This document shows positions 40,900 through 50,774 of a stretch of DNA of 64,000 bases, one piece after another. Location: positions 2,480,001 to 2,544,000 of the forward strand of contig NZ_PHHD01000001.1 in NCBI RefSeq assembly GCF_002813445.1, read 5' to 3'. Origin of the DNA: Pseudomonas tolaasii NCPPB 2192. Its GTDB lineage: Bacteria; Pseudomonadota; Gammaproteobacteria; Pseudomonadales; Pseudomonadaceae. Position 1 is the first letter of the stretch. Each line of letters starts with the position of its first letter. A model generated the notes under the pieces. The model was not told the origin of the DNA. It searched no databases and saw only the letters and a list, made by a program, of their open reading frames with translations. A program made the translations under genes and the position numbers.

Positions 40900-42357
40900 A
40901 TGAGTGAAGAGATTCTGATCAATATCACGCCGATGGAATCGCGCGTGGCGGTGGTAGAGAACGGTGTTCTGCAAGAGGTGCACGTCGAACGTACGCAAAA
41001 GCGCGGGATCGTCGGCAATATCTATAAAGGCAAAGTGGTGCGCGTATTGCCGGGCATGCAGGCGGCTTTCGTCGACATCGGCCTGGACCGCGCCGCGTTT
41101 ATCCATGCGTCGGAGATTTCCTTACGTGAGGGCTCGGCGGTCGAAAGCATCAGCGCGTTGGTGCACGAAGGGCAGAGCCTGGTGGTGCAAGTCACCAAGG
41201 ACCCCATCGGCTCCAAAGGCGCACGGCTGACCACGCAGTTGTCGATCCCGTCGCGGTACCTGGTGTACATGCCACGCACGGCTCATGTCGGCATTTCGCT
41301 GAAGATCGAAGATGAAGCCGAGCGCGAGCGCCTGAAAAAGGTGGTCAGCGACTGCGTCGCCGCAGAAGGCATCAAGGAAGCCGGTGGCTTCATCCTGCGC
41401 ACCGCCGCAGAAGGCGCTGGCGCGGATGAAATCCTCATGGACATCCGTTACCTGCGGCGCCTGTGGGATCAGATCGGCGCGCAGATCAAGACCATCGGTG
41501 CCCCGAGCGTCATCTATGAAGACCTCGGCCTGGCCCTGCGTACCCTGCGCGATCTGGTCAGCCCGAAGATAGAGAAAATTCGCATCGACTCGCGGGAAAC
41601 CTTCCAGCGCACCACGCAATTTGTTGCCGAACTGATGCCGGAAATTGCCGACCGCCTGGAGCATTACCCTGGCGAGCGGCCGATTTTCGACCTGTATGGC
41701 GTCGAAGACGAAATCCAGAAAGCCCTGGAGCGCAAAGTGCCGCTCAAGTCCGGCGGCTACCTGGTGGTGGACCCGGCCGAAGCCATGACCACCATTGACG
41801 TGAACACCGGCGCCTTTGTGGGGCATCGTAACCTCGAAGAAACCATATTCAAGACCAACCTGGAAGCGGCCACCGCAATTGCCCGCCAACTGCGCCTGCG
41901 CAACCTGGGCGGCATCATCATCATCGACTTCATCGACATGGAGGACGAAGAGCATCAGCGCCAGGTGTTGCGCACCCTTGAAAAGCAACTGGAACGCGAT
42001 CACGCCAAGACCAATATCATCGGTATCACCGAGCTGGGCCTGGTGCAGATGACCCGTAAACGTACGCGCGAGAGCCTTGAGCAAGTGTTGTGCGAGCCCT
42101 GCAGCAGTTGCCAGGGGCGCGGCAAGTTGAAGACTCCGGAAACGGTTTGCTACGAGATTTTCCGGGAAATCTTACGGGAGGCGCGTGCCTACCAGGCCGA
42201 AGGTTATAGAGTGCTTGCCAACCAGAAAGTGGTCGATCGGTTACTGGACGAAGAGTCCGGCAACGTTGCGGAGCTGGAGGGGTTTATCGGGCGCACGATT
42301 CGCTTCCAGGTCGAAACCATGTATTCCCAGGAACAATATGACGTGGTGCTGCTCTGA
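40900..42357 (+). CDS. rng: Ribonuclease G
   Basis: This 485-residue endoribonuclease of the RNase E/G family matures the 5' end of 16S rRNA and cuts some mRNAs. An S1 domain (about 35-125, GNIYKGKVVRVLPGMQAAFVDIGLDRAAFIHASEI) is followed by the catalytic domain with metal-binding aspartates in TTIDVNTGAFVG and IIIIDFIDM. The Zn-link CEPCSSCQGRG comes near residue 400. There is no C-terminal scaffold, as expected for RNase G. The start MSEEILINITPMESRVAVVENG matches the family. yhdP follows after 76 bp. Confidence 0.96.
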   Translation: MSEEILINITPMESRVAVVENGVLQEVHVERTQKRGIVGNIYKGKVVRVLPGMQAAFVDIGLDRAAFIHASEISLREGSAVESISALVHEGQSLVVQVTKDPIGSKGARLTTQLSIPSRYLVYMPRTAHVGISLKIEDEAERERLKKVVSDCVAAEGIKEAGGFILRTAAEGAGADEILMDIRYLRRLWDQIGAQIKTIGAPSVIYEDLGLALRTLRDLVSPKIEKIRIDSRETFQRTTQFVAELMPEIADRLEHYPGERPIFDLYGVEDEIQKALERKVPLKSGGYLVVDPAEAMTTIDVNTGAFVGHRNLEETIFKTNLEAATAIARQLRLRNLGGIIIIDFIDMEDEEHQRQVLRTLEKQLERDHAKTNIIGITELGLVQMTRKRTRESLEQVLCEPCSSCQGRGKLKTPETVCYEIFREILREARAYQAEGYRVLANQKVVDRLLDEESGNVAELEGFIGRTIRFQVETMYSQEQYDVVLL

Positions 42358-42433
42358 TCCCCATTCGCTTTCTTTTACCGAGACCGGCCGACCTTGATCT
42401 GCCGTCCGTCAACTGCCTTGAGGGTCGCCTGAC

Positions 42434-45400
42434 ATGGAGCGTCTGATACGCTTTTTTGCCGCTTTGACCCGCTGGGGCCTGGGCCTTTGTGCATTGCTGC
42501 TGGTGTTGGCGGCGGTGTACGTGAGCCTTGGCCGTGAATTGATCCCGTTGGTTGCTGAATACCGTGGCGAAATCGAAGCCAAGGCCCGTGCGGCAGTGGA
42601 CATGGTGGTTCAAATCGGCAGCCTGGAAGGGCGCTGGAGCGGTTTCGCCCCGGTCTTGCTCGCCCATGATGTGATGGTCGGCGAGGGCAGCAGTGCGCTG
42701 CGTCTGGACCAGGTCGAAGTGGTGCCGGACCTCTGGGCCAGCCTGATGGCGCGTGAAGTGCGCATCGCCCATCTGGAGGTCAGCGGCCTGCAGGTGAGCG
42801 TTCGTGAAGACAAGGACGGCCACTGGGCTTTGCAAGGCTTGCCGGTTCAGAATGATGAGCCACTGGACCCGGAGCAGTTACTCAAGCGCATGCAAATGGT
42901 CAAGCGCGTGTCGTTGCTCGACAGCCAGGTGACCTTGCAGCCTTTCGAGCAGGCACCGCTGACCCTGACCTACGTAGGCTTGAGCCTGCATACCGTTGCG
43001 ACCCGGCAGCAGTTGGATGCGCGTCTGACACTCCCCGACGGTCAGCCACTGGCCTTGAGCTTGAGCAGCCGCATCCGCGCCAGCCAGTGGAAAGACGCCG
43101 AAATCCAGGCCTATCTCAGCCTCCCTCAAAGCGACTGGGCGAAATGGATTCCGGCCAGGCTGACCCAGCAATGGAAGCTCACGCAGTTCAAGGCAGGCGG
43201 TGAGTTCTGGCTGAATTGGGCCAAGGGCACCGTGCAAAGCGCCGTTGTGCGCCTCAATTCCCCCCAGTTAAAGGGCAGCTACGCAGACCGTAAACCGGTG
43301 CATATCGAAAACCTGGCGCTGACCGCTTACCTGCAACGCAGTGAGACAGGCCTTAAGGCTCAGTTTGATTCGCTGGCCATGAATATCGGCGATACCCGCT
43401 GGGAATCGCACCTGCAATTGCAGCAAACCCTGGCGACCGATAAGGATCAGGAAGTCTGGAAGCTGCAGGCCGACCGCCTCGACCTGACACCTATCACGCC
43501 TCTGCTCAATGCCCTGGCGCCGTTGCCGGAAGGTTTCGCCAAGACCGTCGAGCACCTCAAGGCCACTGGCGTGCTGCGCAACGTGCTGGTGGATTTCCGC
43601 CCCCAGGACACCACCGACCGCAAAGTCAGCTTTGCCGCCAACCTTGAGCGTATCGGTTTTGATGCCTATTTCGGCGCGCCGGCCGCTCGCAATGTGTCCG
43701 GCAGCATCAGCGGGGACATGGGGCATGGCGAGTTGCGCATGGACAGCAAGGATTTTTCCTTGCACCTGTACCCGATCTTCGCCAAGCCCTGGCAGTACAT
43801 CCAGGCGAACGCGCGCCTGACCTGGAAGCTGGATAAGGAAGGCTTCACCCTGATTGCCCCCTATATCAAGGTGCTGGGCGAGGAGGGCAAGGTCGCTGCC
43901 GACTTCCTGATTCGCCTGCATTTCGACCACAGCCAGGAAGACTACATGGACCTGCGGGTCGGCATGGTCGACGGTGATGGCCGGTTTACCCCCAAATACT
44001 TGCCTGCAGTGTTGAGCCCTTCCCTCGACGAGTGGCTGCGCACGGCCATTCTCAAAGGCGCAGTGGACCAAGGCTTCTTCCAGTATCAGGGCTCGCTGAA
44101 CCACGACGCGTTACCGGCGGCACGCAATATCAGCCTGTTCTTCAAGGTGCATGACGCTGAATTGGCGTTCCAGCCCGGCTGGCCGCATGTGAGCAAGGTC
44201 AATGGCGAAGTGTTTGTAGAAGAGTCTGGCGTACGCATCCTGGCGAGTAAGGGCCAATTGCTGGACACCAAGGTCAAGGACGTCTACGTCAACATCCCTC
44301 ACGCGCCTGCCGGTAAAGACAGCCATCTACTGATCACCGGCGGGTTTGCCGGTGGCCTGGGCGACGGTTTGAAAATTCTTCAGGAAGCGCCGATTGGCAC
44401 CGGCTCGACGTTTGCCGGCTGGAAAGGCGAGGGCGACCTGCAAGGCAAGCTCGACCTGGATATCCCGTTGGTCAAGGGCACCGAACCCAAAATTGTGGTG
44501 GACTTCCAGACCGACAAGTCGCGCCTGCAATTGGCCGAGCCCAGCCTGGACCTGACCCAGCTCAAAGGCGAATTCCGTTTTGACAGCGACAAGGGGCTCA
44601 GTGGCCAGAACATTTCGGCCCAGGCGTTTGATCGGCCTGTCACTGCGCAGATCACAGCCGACGGCAAGCCAGGCAATATCAGTACACGCGTGAGTGCGAA
44701 GGGCCAGGTGGCGGTCAAGCGCCTGACGGACTGGTTGAAAGTCAGCCAGCCGTTGCCGGTATCCGGCGATATTCCCTACCAGTTGCAGCTCACCCTTGAC
44801 GGTGCCGACAGCCAATTGATGGTCAGTTCCAACCTGAAGGGCGTTGCAGTGGATTTACCGGCACCGTTCGGCATGCCGGCCAGCCAGGGCCGCGACAGTG
44901 TGTTCCGCATGACCTTGCAAGGTGCCGAGCGTCGCTATTGGTTTGCCTATGGCGAGCTGGCGAGCTTCACCTTCGCCTCGCCTCCCGACAAATTCAATGA
45001 TGGCCGCGGGGAGCTGTTCCTCGGTGATGGTGATGCCGTGCTGCCTGCCGCCAAGGGTTTGCGTATTCGTGGCGTGTTGTCGGAACTGGACATCGACCCA
45101 TGGAAAAAGCTGATCGACCGCTACGCGGGTAACGATCCGGGGGGCAGCGCCAAACAACTGCTCGGTGGTGCTGACTTCAAGGTGGGCAAACTGACTGGTT
45201 TTGGCACCCAATTCGATCAGGTCAGCCTGCAGCTCGATCGCAAGCCGGCGGCCTGGGGCCTGCAGCTCGACAGCCAGCAGGCCAAGGGCACTGTGAACCT
45301 GCCGGACGCAAAAGGCGCCCCGATTGCGATCAACCTGCAGTACGTGAAGTTGCCGGCGGTTGACCCCAACGTGCAAGCGGATGAAAACGCCCCGGACCCG

Positions 45401-46249
45401 CTGGCCGATATCGATCCGAAGGATATTCCGGCGCTGGATATCGCCATCAACCAGCTGTTTCAGGGGCCGGATCTGGTCGGTGCCTGGTCGTTGAAGGTGC
45501 GCCCGACGGCCAAGGGCCTGGCGTTCAATAATCTGGACCTGGGCCTCAAAGGCATGCAGCTCAATGGTGCCGGCGGCTGGGAAGGCGCCCCGGGCGCCAG
45601 CAGCAGCTGGTACAAGGGCCGTCTGGACGGCAAGAACATCGCCGATGTGCTGAAGGGCTGGGGTTTTGCGCCGACCGTGACCAGTGAGGACTTTCATCTG
45701 GATGTGGATGGTCGCTGGCCCGGCTCGCCAGCCTGGGTTGGGCCCAAGCGTTTCTCGGGCAGCCTCGATGCCGCATTCCGTAAAGGCCAGTTTGTTGAGG
45801 TAGAAGGTGGTGCCCAGGCTCTGCGGGTGTTTGGCTTGCTTAACTTCAACTCCATCGGCCGTCGCTTGCGCCTGGACTTTTCGGACCTGCTCGGCAAGGG
45901 CTTGAGCTACGACCGGGTCAAAGGTCTGCTGGCAGCCAGTAATGGTGTGTTCGTGACCCGTGAACCCATCACCATGACTGGCCCCTCGACCAACCTGGAG
46001 CTCAATGGCACCCTGGACCTGGTGGCCGACCGCGTCGACGCCAAGCTGTTGGTCACCTTGCCGGTGACCAACAACCTGCCGATTGCTGCGCTGATTGTCG
46101 GTGCGCCCGCCATTGGCGGCGCGTTGTTCCTGATCGACAAACTGATTGGTGACCGCGTTTCGCGCTTTGCCAGCGTGCAATACAAGGTTCAGGGCCCGTG
46201 GAAGGATCCAAAAATCACCTTCGACAAGCCATTTGAAAAACCAAACTGA
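42434..46249 (+). CDS. yhdP: YhdP-family AsmA-like protein
   Basis: This 1271-residue protein is of the YhdP/TIGR02099 family. One N-terminal membrane helix (about 11-32, WGLGLCALLLVLAAVYVSLG) anchors a very long periplasmic part made of repeated beta-strands. The C-terminal AsmA-like block (about 1050-1250) contains FNFNSIGRRLRLDFSDLL-type sequence and ends in GPWKDPKITFDKPFEKPN. Members are proposed to form hydrophobic bridges carrying phospholipid between inner and outer membranes, alongside TamB and YdbH. Length is normal for the family. It is co-oriented with rng, the nitrilase-family gene and tldD. Confidence 0.94.
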   Translation: MERLIRFFAALTRWGLGLCALLLVLAAVYVSLGRELIPLVAEYRGEIEAKARAAVDMVVQIGSLEGRWSGFAPVLLAHDVMVGEGSSALRLDQVEVVPDLWASLMAREVRIAHLEVSGLQVSVREDKDGHWALQGLPVQNDEPLDPEQLLKRMQMVKRVSLLDSQVTLQPFEQAPLTLTYVGLSLHTVATRQQLDARLTLPDGQPLALSLSSRIRASQWKDAEIQAYLSLPQSDWAKWIPARLTQQWKLTQFKAGGEFWLNWAKGTVQSAVVRLNSPQLKGSYADRKPVHIENLALTAYLQRSETGLKAQFDSLAMNIGDTRWESHLQLQQTLATDKDQEVWKLQADRLDLTPITPLLNALAPLPEGFAKTVEHLKATGVLRNVLVDFRPQDTTDRKVSFAANLERIGFDAYFGAPAARNVSGSISGDMGHGELRMDSKDFSLHLYPIFAKPWQYIQANARLTWKLDKEGFTLIAPYIKVLGEEGKVAADFLIRLHFDHSQEDYMDLRVGMVDGDGRFTPKYLPAVLSPSLDEWLRTAILKGAVDQGFFQYQGSLNHDALPAARNISLFFKVHDAELAFQPGWPHVSKVNGEVFVEESGVRILASKGQLLDTKVKDVYVNIPHAPAGKDSHLLITGGFAGGLGDGLKILQEAPIGTGSTFAGWKGEGDLQGKLDLDIPLVKGTEPKIVVDFQTDKSRLQLAEPSLDLTQLKGEFRFDSDKGLSGQNISAQAFDRPVTAQITADGKPGNISTRVSAKGQVAVKRLTDWLKVSQPLPVSGDIPYQLQLTLDGADSQLMVSSNLKGVAVDLPAPFGMPASQGRDSVFRMTLQGAERRYWFAYGELASFTFASPPDKFNDGRGELFLGDGDAVLPAAKGLRIRGVLSELDIDPWKKLIDRYAGNDPGGSAKQLLGGADFKVGKLTGFGTQFDQVSLQLDRKPAAWGLQLDSQQAKGTVNLPDAKGAPIAINLQYVKLPAVDPNVQADENAPDPLADIDPKDIPALDIAINQLFQGPDLVGAWSLKVRPTAKGLAFNNLDLGLKGMQLNGAGGWEGAPGASSSWYKGRLDGKNIADVLKGWGFAPTVTSEDFHLDVDGRWPGSPAWVGPKRFSGSLDAAFRKGQFVEVEGGAQALRVFGLLNFNSIGRRLRLDFSDLLGKGLSYDRVKGLLAASNGVFVTREPITMTGPSTNLELNGTLDLVADRVDAKLLVTLPVTNNLPIAALIVGAPAIGGALFLIDKLIGDRVSRFASVQYKVQGPWKDPKITFDKPFEKPN

Positions 46250-46297
46250 GAGCCTGTGGAGTAGCATGGCCCCATGTCCATTACGGAGTGTCGGCCC

Positions 46298-47146
46298 ATG
46301 TCGTTTGCGGTAATTCAAATGGTCAGCCAGAGCGATGTGCTGGCCAACCTGGCCCAGGCCCGTCGCCTGCTGGAGCAAGCTGCGGTAGATGGAGCGAAGC
46401 TTGCGGTGCTGCCGGAAAACTTCGCTGCCATGGGCCGCCGCGATGTGGCCGATATCGGTCGCGCCGAAGCGCTGGGCGAAGGTCCGATCCTGCCATGGTT
46501 GAAACAGACCGCCCGCGACCTCACCTTATGGATAGTGGCAGGCACCTTGCCGTTGCCTCCAGAGGGCCAGCCGAACGCCAAGTCCAATGCCTGCTCGCTG
46601 CTGGTCGATGACCGGGGTGAAATCGTCGCTCGCTACGACAAGCTGCATTTGTTCGATGTCGATGTAGCAGACGCGCGAGGTCGCTATCGGGAATCCGATG
46701 ACTATGCTTTCGGAAGCAATGTGGTCGTGGCGGACACACCTGTCGGCCGGTTGGGTCTGACCGTGTGTTACGACCTGCGTTTTCCCGAGCTGTACAGTGA
46801 GTTGCGCGCAGCCGGGGCTGAATTGATTACAGCGCCGTCGGCCTTTACGGCGGTCACCGGCGCTGCGCATTGGGACGTGCTGATTCGCGCTCGGGCCATC
46901 GAGACCCAGTGCTATGTGCTGGCGGCGGCGCAGGGCGGCATACACCCGGGGCCGCGTGAAACCCACGGGCATGCGGCGATTGTCGACCCGTGGGGGCGTG
47001 TGCTGACGCAACAGGACAGAGGCGAAGCGGTGTTGTCGGCCGAGCGCGATAGCAGTGAGCAAGCGTCGATACGGGCGCGCATGCCGGTGGTCAACCATCG
47101 GCGCTTTTTCTCGCAGGGCGCGCAGCGGCCTGCTTCAGAACGATGA
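46298..47146 (+). CDS. Carbon-nitrogen hydrolase (nitrilase-family amidase)
   Basis: This 282-residue nitrilase-superfamily enzyme has the full Glu-Lys-Cys triad: E40 in LAVLPENFA, K115 in YDKLHLFD and C157 in GLTVCYDLRFPE. The pattern resembles the Nit1/omega-amidase branch, which repairs deaminated glutathione or hydrolyses alpha-keto acid amides; the exact substrate is inferred. The start MSFAVIQMVS at 46298 has GGAG ten bases upstream; an earlier ATG at 46274 would add eight residues. The yhdP-nitrilase-tldD order is conserved in pseudomonads. Confidence 0.9.
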   Translation: MSFAVIQMVSQSDVLANLAQARRLLEQAAVDGAKLAVLPENFAAMGRRDVADIGRAEALGEGPILPWLKQTARDLTLWIVAGTLPLPPEGQPNAKSNACSLLVDDRGEIVARYDKLHLFDVDVADARGRYRESDDYAFGSNVVVADTPVGRLGLTVCYDLRFPELYSELRAAGAELITAPSAFTAVTGAAHWDVLIRARAIETQCYVLAAAQGGIHPGPRETHGHAAIVDPWGRVLTQQDRGEAVLSAERDSSEQASIRARMPVVNHRRFFSQGAQRPASER

Positions 47147-47162
47147 ATTTAAGGCCAAACCT

Positions 47163-48605
47163 ATGAGCGAGTTGTTGTCCTCAGTCAGTGATCACCTCCT
47201 GGCACCCGGTGGCGTGACCATCGATAGTTTGCAAACCGTGCTGGGTGACCTGGCCGGGCCGGGCATTGATGCCGCCGACTTGTATTTCCAGGGCCAGATT
47301 TCCGAGTCCTGGGCGCTGGAAGACGGCATCGTCAAGGAAGGCAGCTTCAACCTTGACCAGGGCGTGGGCGTGCGTGCGCAATCCGGTGAAAAAACCGGGT
47401 TTGCCTACAGCAATGCAATCACCCTGGAAGCTTTGGGTTTGGCGGCCCGTGCGGCGCGCTCGATTTCCCGTGCGGGCCAGAATGGCAGCGTGCAGGCGTT
47501 CAGCACCCAGGACGTGGCCCGGTTGTATGCGCCGGATAATCCGCTTGAAGTGATCAGCCGTGCGGAAAAGGTCGACTTGCTCAAGCGTATCGATGCTGCC
47601 ACGCGCGCGCTCGACCCGCGCATCCAGCAGGTGACCGTGAGCATGGCCGGCGTGTGGGAGCGCATTCTGGTGGCGTCCACTGATGGCGGGCTGGCGGCGG
47701 ACGTACGGCCGCTGGTGCGTTTCAACGTCAGTGTGATCGTCGAGCAGAATGGCCGCCGCGAGCGCGGTGGCCATGGCGGCGGCGGGCGTACCGACTACCG
47801 TTATTTCCTCGCCGACGACCGTGCCATGGGTTACGCCCGTGAGGCGCTGCGTCAAGCGTTGGTGAATCTGGAAGCCATTCCGGCACCGGCGGGTACGTTA
47901 CCGGTGGTGCTCGGTTCCGGCTGGTCCGGCGTGTTGCTCCACGAAGCGGTAGGCCACGGCCTGGAAGGTGATTTCAACCGCAAGGGCAGTTCGGCCTACA
48001 GCGGGCGCATGGGCGAAATGGTTGCGTCCAGCCTTTGCACCATCGTTGACGACGGCACCCTGGCCGGGCGTCGTGGCTCGTTGAGCGTCGATGACGAAGG
48101 CACACCGACCGAGTGCACTACCCTGATCGAAAACGGTGTGCTCAAGGGTTACATGCAAGACAAGCTCAACGCCCGCCTGATGGGTGTGGCGCGTACCGGT
48201 AATGGCCGTCGCGAGTCCTACGCGCACTTGCCGATGCCGCGCATGACCAACACCTACATGCTGGGTGGCGAAAGTGACCCTGCAGAAATCATCGCCTCGG
48301 TGAAACGCGGCATCTATTGCGCCAACCTCGGTGGCGGCCAGGTGGATATCACCAGTGGCAAGTTCGTGTTCTCCACCAGCGAGGCATACCTGATCGAAGA
48401 CGGCAAGATTACCGCACCGGTCAAAGGGGCAACGCTGATTGGCAACGGGCCTGAGGCCATGAGCAAGGTGTCGATGGTGGGTAATGACCTGTCGCTGGAC
48501 AGCGGCGTGGGCACGTGCGGGAAGGACGGGCAGTCGGTGCCGGTGGGTGTCGGCCAGCCAACGCTGAAGATTGATGCGATCACCGTGGGTGGCACGGGCG
48601 CGTGA
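47163..48605 (+). CDS. tldD: Metalloprotease TldD
   Basis: This 480-residue TldD, with PmbA (TldE), forms a heterodimeric metalloprotease that trims unfolded or modified peptides (microcin B17 maturation, CcdA degradation in E. coli). The zinc motif is HEAVGHGLEGD (260-270), with a further ligand expected in the C-terminal GGGQVDITSGKFVFSTSEAYLIEDG region. The start MSELLSSVSDHLLAPGG lies 16 bp after the amidase stop. Its partner pmbA is on the same strand but separated by the oppositely oriented darP. Confidence 0.95.
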   Translation: MSELLSSVSDHLLAPGGVTIDSLQTVLGDLAGPGIDAADLYFQGQISESWALEDGIVKEGSFNLDQGVGVRAQSGEKTGFAYSNAITLEALGLAARAARSISRAGQNGSVQAFSTQDVARLYAPDNPLEVISRAEKVDLLKRIDAATRALDPRIQQVTVSMAGVWERILVASTDGGLAADVRPLVRFNVSVIVEQNGRRERGGHGGGGRTDYRYFLADDRAMGYAREALRQALVNLEAIPAPAGTLPVVLGSGWSGVLLHEAVGHGLEGDFNRKGSSAYSGRMGEMVASSLCTIVDDGTLAGRRGSLSVDDEGTPTECTTLIENGVLKGYMQDKLNARLMGVARTGNGRRESYAHLPMPRMTNTYMLGGESDPAEIIASVKRGIYCANLGGGQVDITSGKFVFSTSEAYLIEDGKITAPVKGATLIGNGPEAMSKVSMVGNDLSLDSGVGTCGKDGQSVPVGVGQPTLKIDAITVGGTGA

Positions 48606-48617
48606 CGGGTGGAGCTT

Positions 48618-48640
48618 CGGGTGGCGGAGGCCGCCACCCG
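48618..48640. terminator. Stem-loop between tldD and darP
   Basis: A perfect 10-bp stem CGGGTGGCGG/CCGCCACCCG (48618-48627 and 48631-48640) with an AGG loop lies between converging genes. It lacks a T-run, so its strength as a terminator is uncertain. Confidence 0.5.
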
Positions 48641-48650
48641 GGGAAGAGGA

Positions 48651-49172
48651 TCAGCGCAGGCCGCGTTGAGTCTCGTCCAGCTCACGGATGTACTTGAAGA
48701 TTTTACGGCTGGTGGCTGGCGCCTTGTTATGGGCCAGTTCGTGCTGGGCCTGACGGATCAGGGAGCGCAGTTGCTGGCGATCCGCGTCCGGGTAGTCCGC
48801 CACGAATTTTTCCAGCACGGCGTCATCGCCCGCGATCAGGCGGTCACGCCAACGTTCCAGGTTGTGGAAGCGTTCGTTGTACTGGCGGGTGGAGGCATCG
48901 GTTTGATCGAGCAAGGCGAGAATGGCGTCAGTGTCCTGATCACGCATCAGCCGGCCGATAAACGCGATGTGACGTTTACGCGCGATATTCGCGGTGTGCT
49001 TGGGTGCATCGGCCAGGGCCCGGCGCATTTCGTCGGTCAGTGGCAGTTTGGCAATCAAATCCTTCTTGAGCGTTGTAAGGCGCTCGCCAAGGTCAACCAG
49101 AGCATGCAGCTCGCGTTTGACCTGGGATTTGCTTTTCTCCCCATCGAGGGAGTCGTCGTAAGAATCAACCAT
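48651..49172 (-). CDS. darP: Ribosome biogenesis factor DarP (YjgA, DUF615)
   Basis: This 173-residue highly charged, all-helical protein of the YjgA/DarP family associates with late 50S precursors. Family landmarks are KSKSQVKRELHALVDLGERL, RRALADAPKHTANIARKRHIAFIGRLMR and the C-terminal FKYIRELDE. The start MVDSYDDSL at 49172 is preceded by a weak ribosome binding site; a TTG five codons earlier is not preferred. It lies antisense between tldD and pmbA. Confidence 0.92.
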   Translation of the reverse strand: MVDSYDDSLDGEKSKSQVKRELHALVDLGERLTTLKKDLIAKLPLTDEMRRALADAPKHTANIARKRHIAFIGRLMRDQDTDAILALLDQTDASTRQYNERFHNLERWRDRLIAGDDAVLEKFVADYPDADRQQLRSLIRQAQHELAHNKAPATSRKIFKYIRELDETQRGLR

Positions 49173-49280
49173 GGTGGCAGTCCGCAAAGAAACGCCGCCA
49201 TGATAACCAGTCGGGGGCCGCTTGTCCGGCCCGGTCGCTCGATGGCCTTAACCGAAAGCAGAATTTGAGTGGAGAAAACC

Positions 49281-50627
49281 ATGAGTGCAGCCCAAAGCGT
49301 CGGTCCGCAAGCGTTACCGGCACTGCAGGAACAAGTCGAGCAGATCCTTGCCGAGGCCAAGCGCCAGGGGGCCAGCGCCTGCGAAGTGGCGGTGTCGCTG
49401 GAGCAGGGGCTGTCGACTTCGGTGCGCCAGCGGGAAGTGGAGACCGTCGAATTCAATCGCGACCAGGGGTTTGGCATCACCTTGTACGTGGGGCAACGCA
49501 AAGGTTCGGCCAGCACATCGGCGAGCGGCCCCGAGGCCATTCGCGAGACGGTCGCGGCAGCACTGGCAATCGCCAAGCATACCTCCGAGGATGAAAGCTC
49601 GGGTCTGGCCGACAAGGCGCTGATGGCCAAGGATTTGAAAGACTTTGACCTGTTTCATGCCTGGGACATCACGCCCGAGCAGGCCATCGAACGGGCGTTG
49701 ACCTGCGAAGCGGCTGCGTTCGACGCGGATGCCCGCATCAAAAACGCTGATGGCACCACGTTGAGCACTCATCAGGGGTGTCGCGTCTACGGCAACAGCC
49801 ACGGTTTTATTGGTGGCTATGCGTCTACGCGCCATAGTTTGAGCTGCGTGATGATCGCCGAAGCCAACGGCCAGATGCAGCGTGATTACTGGTATGACGT
49901 GAACCGCCAAGGGGAATTGCTGGCGGATCCGGTCACCATTGGCCAACGCGCTGCGCAACGCGCCGCAAGCCGTCTCGGCGCGCGCCCGGTGCCGACCTGC
50001 GAAGTGCCGGTGCTGTTTTCGGCGGAATTGGCCGGTGGTCTGTTCGGCAGCTTCTTGGGGGCGATTTCCGGCGGCAATCTGTATCGCAAGTCTTCTTTCC
50101 TGGAAGGTGCGATTGGCCAGAAGCTGTTCCCTGAGTGGCTGACCATCGACGAGCGCCCGCACTTGATGCGCGCCATGGGCAGCTCGGCGTTCGACGGTGA
50201 CGGCCTCGCGACCTACGCCAAGCCATTCGTCGAAAAGGGCGAGTTGGTGTCCTACGTACTGGGCACCTACGCGGGCCGCAAGCTTGGCTTGCCGAGCACC
50301 GCCAACTCTGGCGGCGTGCACAACCTGTTTGTGACCCATGGCGATGAAGACCAGGCGGCGCTGCTGCGTCGCATGGGGCGCGGTTTGCTGGTTACCGAGT
50401 TGATGGGCCATGGTTTGAACATGGTGACCGGTGATTACTCTCGGGGGGCGGCGGGCTTCTGGATTGAAAATGGCGAAATTCAGTTTGCAGTCCAGGAAGT
50501 GACCATTGCCGGCAATATGCGCGACATGTTCAAGCAGATCGTTGCAGTCGGTAATGACCTGGAGCTGCGCAGCAATATCCGCACGGGCTCCGTGTTGATC
50601 GAGCGGATGACCGTCGCCGGCAGTTGA
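49281..50627 (+). CDS. pmbA: Metalloprotease PmbA (TldE)
   Basis: This 448-residue PmbA/TldE is the non-catalytic partner of TldD; it has the same fold but lacks the HExxxH motif. Family sequence is clear: VRQREVETVEFNRDQGFGITLYVGQRKGSASTSA and the C-terminal VTELMGHGLNMVTGDYSRGAAGFWIENGEIQFAVQEVTIAGNM. The start has GGAG eight bases upstream; a GTG four codons earlier is weaker. A strong terminator follows 24 bp beyond the stop, separating it from the iron-regulated fagA operon. Confidence 0.95.
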   Translation: MSAAQSVGPQALPALQEQVEQILAEAKRQGASACEVAVSLEQGLSTSVRQREVETVEFNRDQGFGITLYVGQRKGSASTSASGPEAIRETVAAALAIAKHTSEDESSGLADKALMAKDLKDFDLFHAWDITPEQAIERALTCEAAAFDADARIKNADGTTLSTHQGCRVYGNSHGFIGGYASTRHSLSCVMIAEANGQMQRDYWYDVNRQGELLADPVTIGQRAAQRAASRLGARPVPTCEVPVLFSAELAGGLFGSFLGAISGGNLYRKSSFLEGAIGQKLFPEWLTIDERPHLMRAMGSSAFDGDGLATYAKPFVEKGELVSYVLGTYAGRKLGLPSTANSGGVHNLFVTHGDEDQAALLRRMGRGLLVTELMGHGLNMVTGDYSRGAAGFWIENGEIQFAVQEVTIAGNMRDMFKQIVAVGNDLELRSNIRTGSVLIERMTVAGS

Positions 50628-50644
50628 TCCTCCGATCACGCTTT

Positions 50645-50684
50645 AAAAAAGGCGCGCCATCGTAAAGATGGCGCGCTTTTTTTT
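50645..50684 (+). terminator. Terminator after pmbA
   Basis: A perfect 10-bp stem GCGCGCCATC/GATGGCGCGC (50652-50661 and 50667-50676) with a 5-base loop is followed by eight T and preceded by six A. Confidence 0.95.
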
Positions 50685-50740
50685 GGCTGCGTAAAAGGCA
50701 GTTCAATGTGCCACTCTTGTTTTGATTCTCAATATCATTT

Positions 50741-50759
50741 AATAATAAATATCATTACT
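50741..50759 (-). promoter_or_regulatory. Fur box in front of fagA-fumC-sodA
   Basis: The 19 bases, read on the minus strand as AGTAATGATATTTATTATT, match the Fur consensus GATAATGATAATCATTATC at 14 of 19 positions. A second weaker match (GATTCTCAATATCATTT) overlaps just upstream. The site ends 15 bp before fagA. In P. aeruginosa this operon is repressed by Fur when iron is plentiful. Confidence 0.7.
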
Positions 50760-50774
50760 GAATGAGTGTGGATC

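Noticed and set aside
44855..46378. A 507-codon open frame antisense to yhdP
   Set aside because: It lies wholly opposite a clear family gene, has no recognisable domain, and is a typical by-product of high-GC third positions. The same applies to long antisense frames opposite trpS, gatB, the antiporter, zapE and pmbA.
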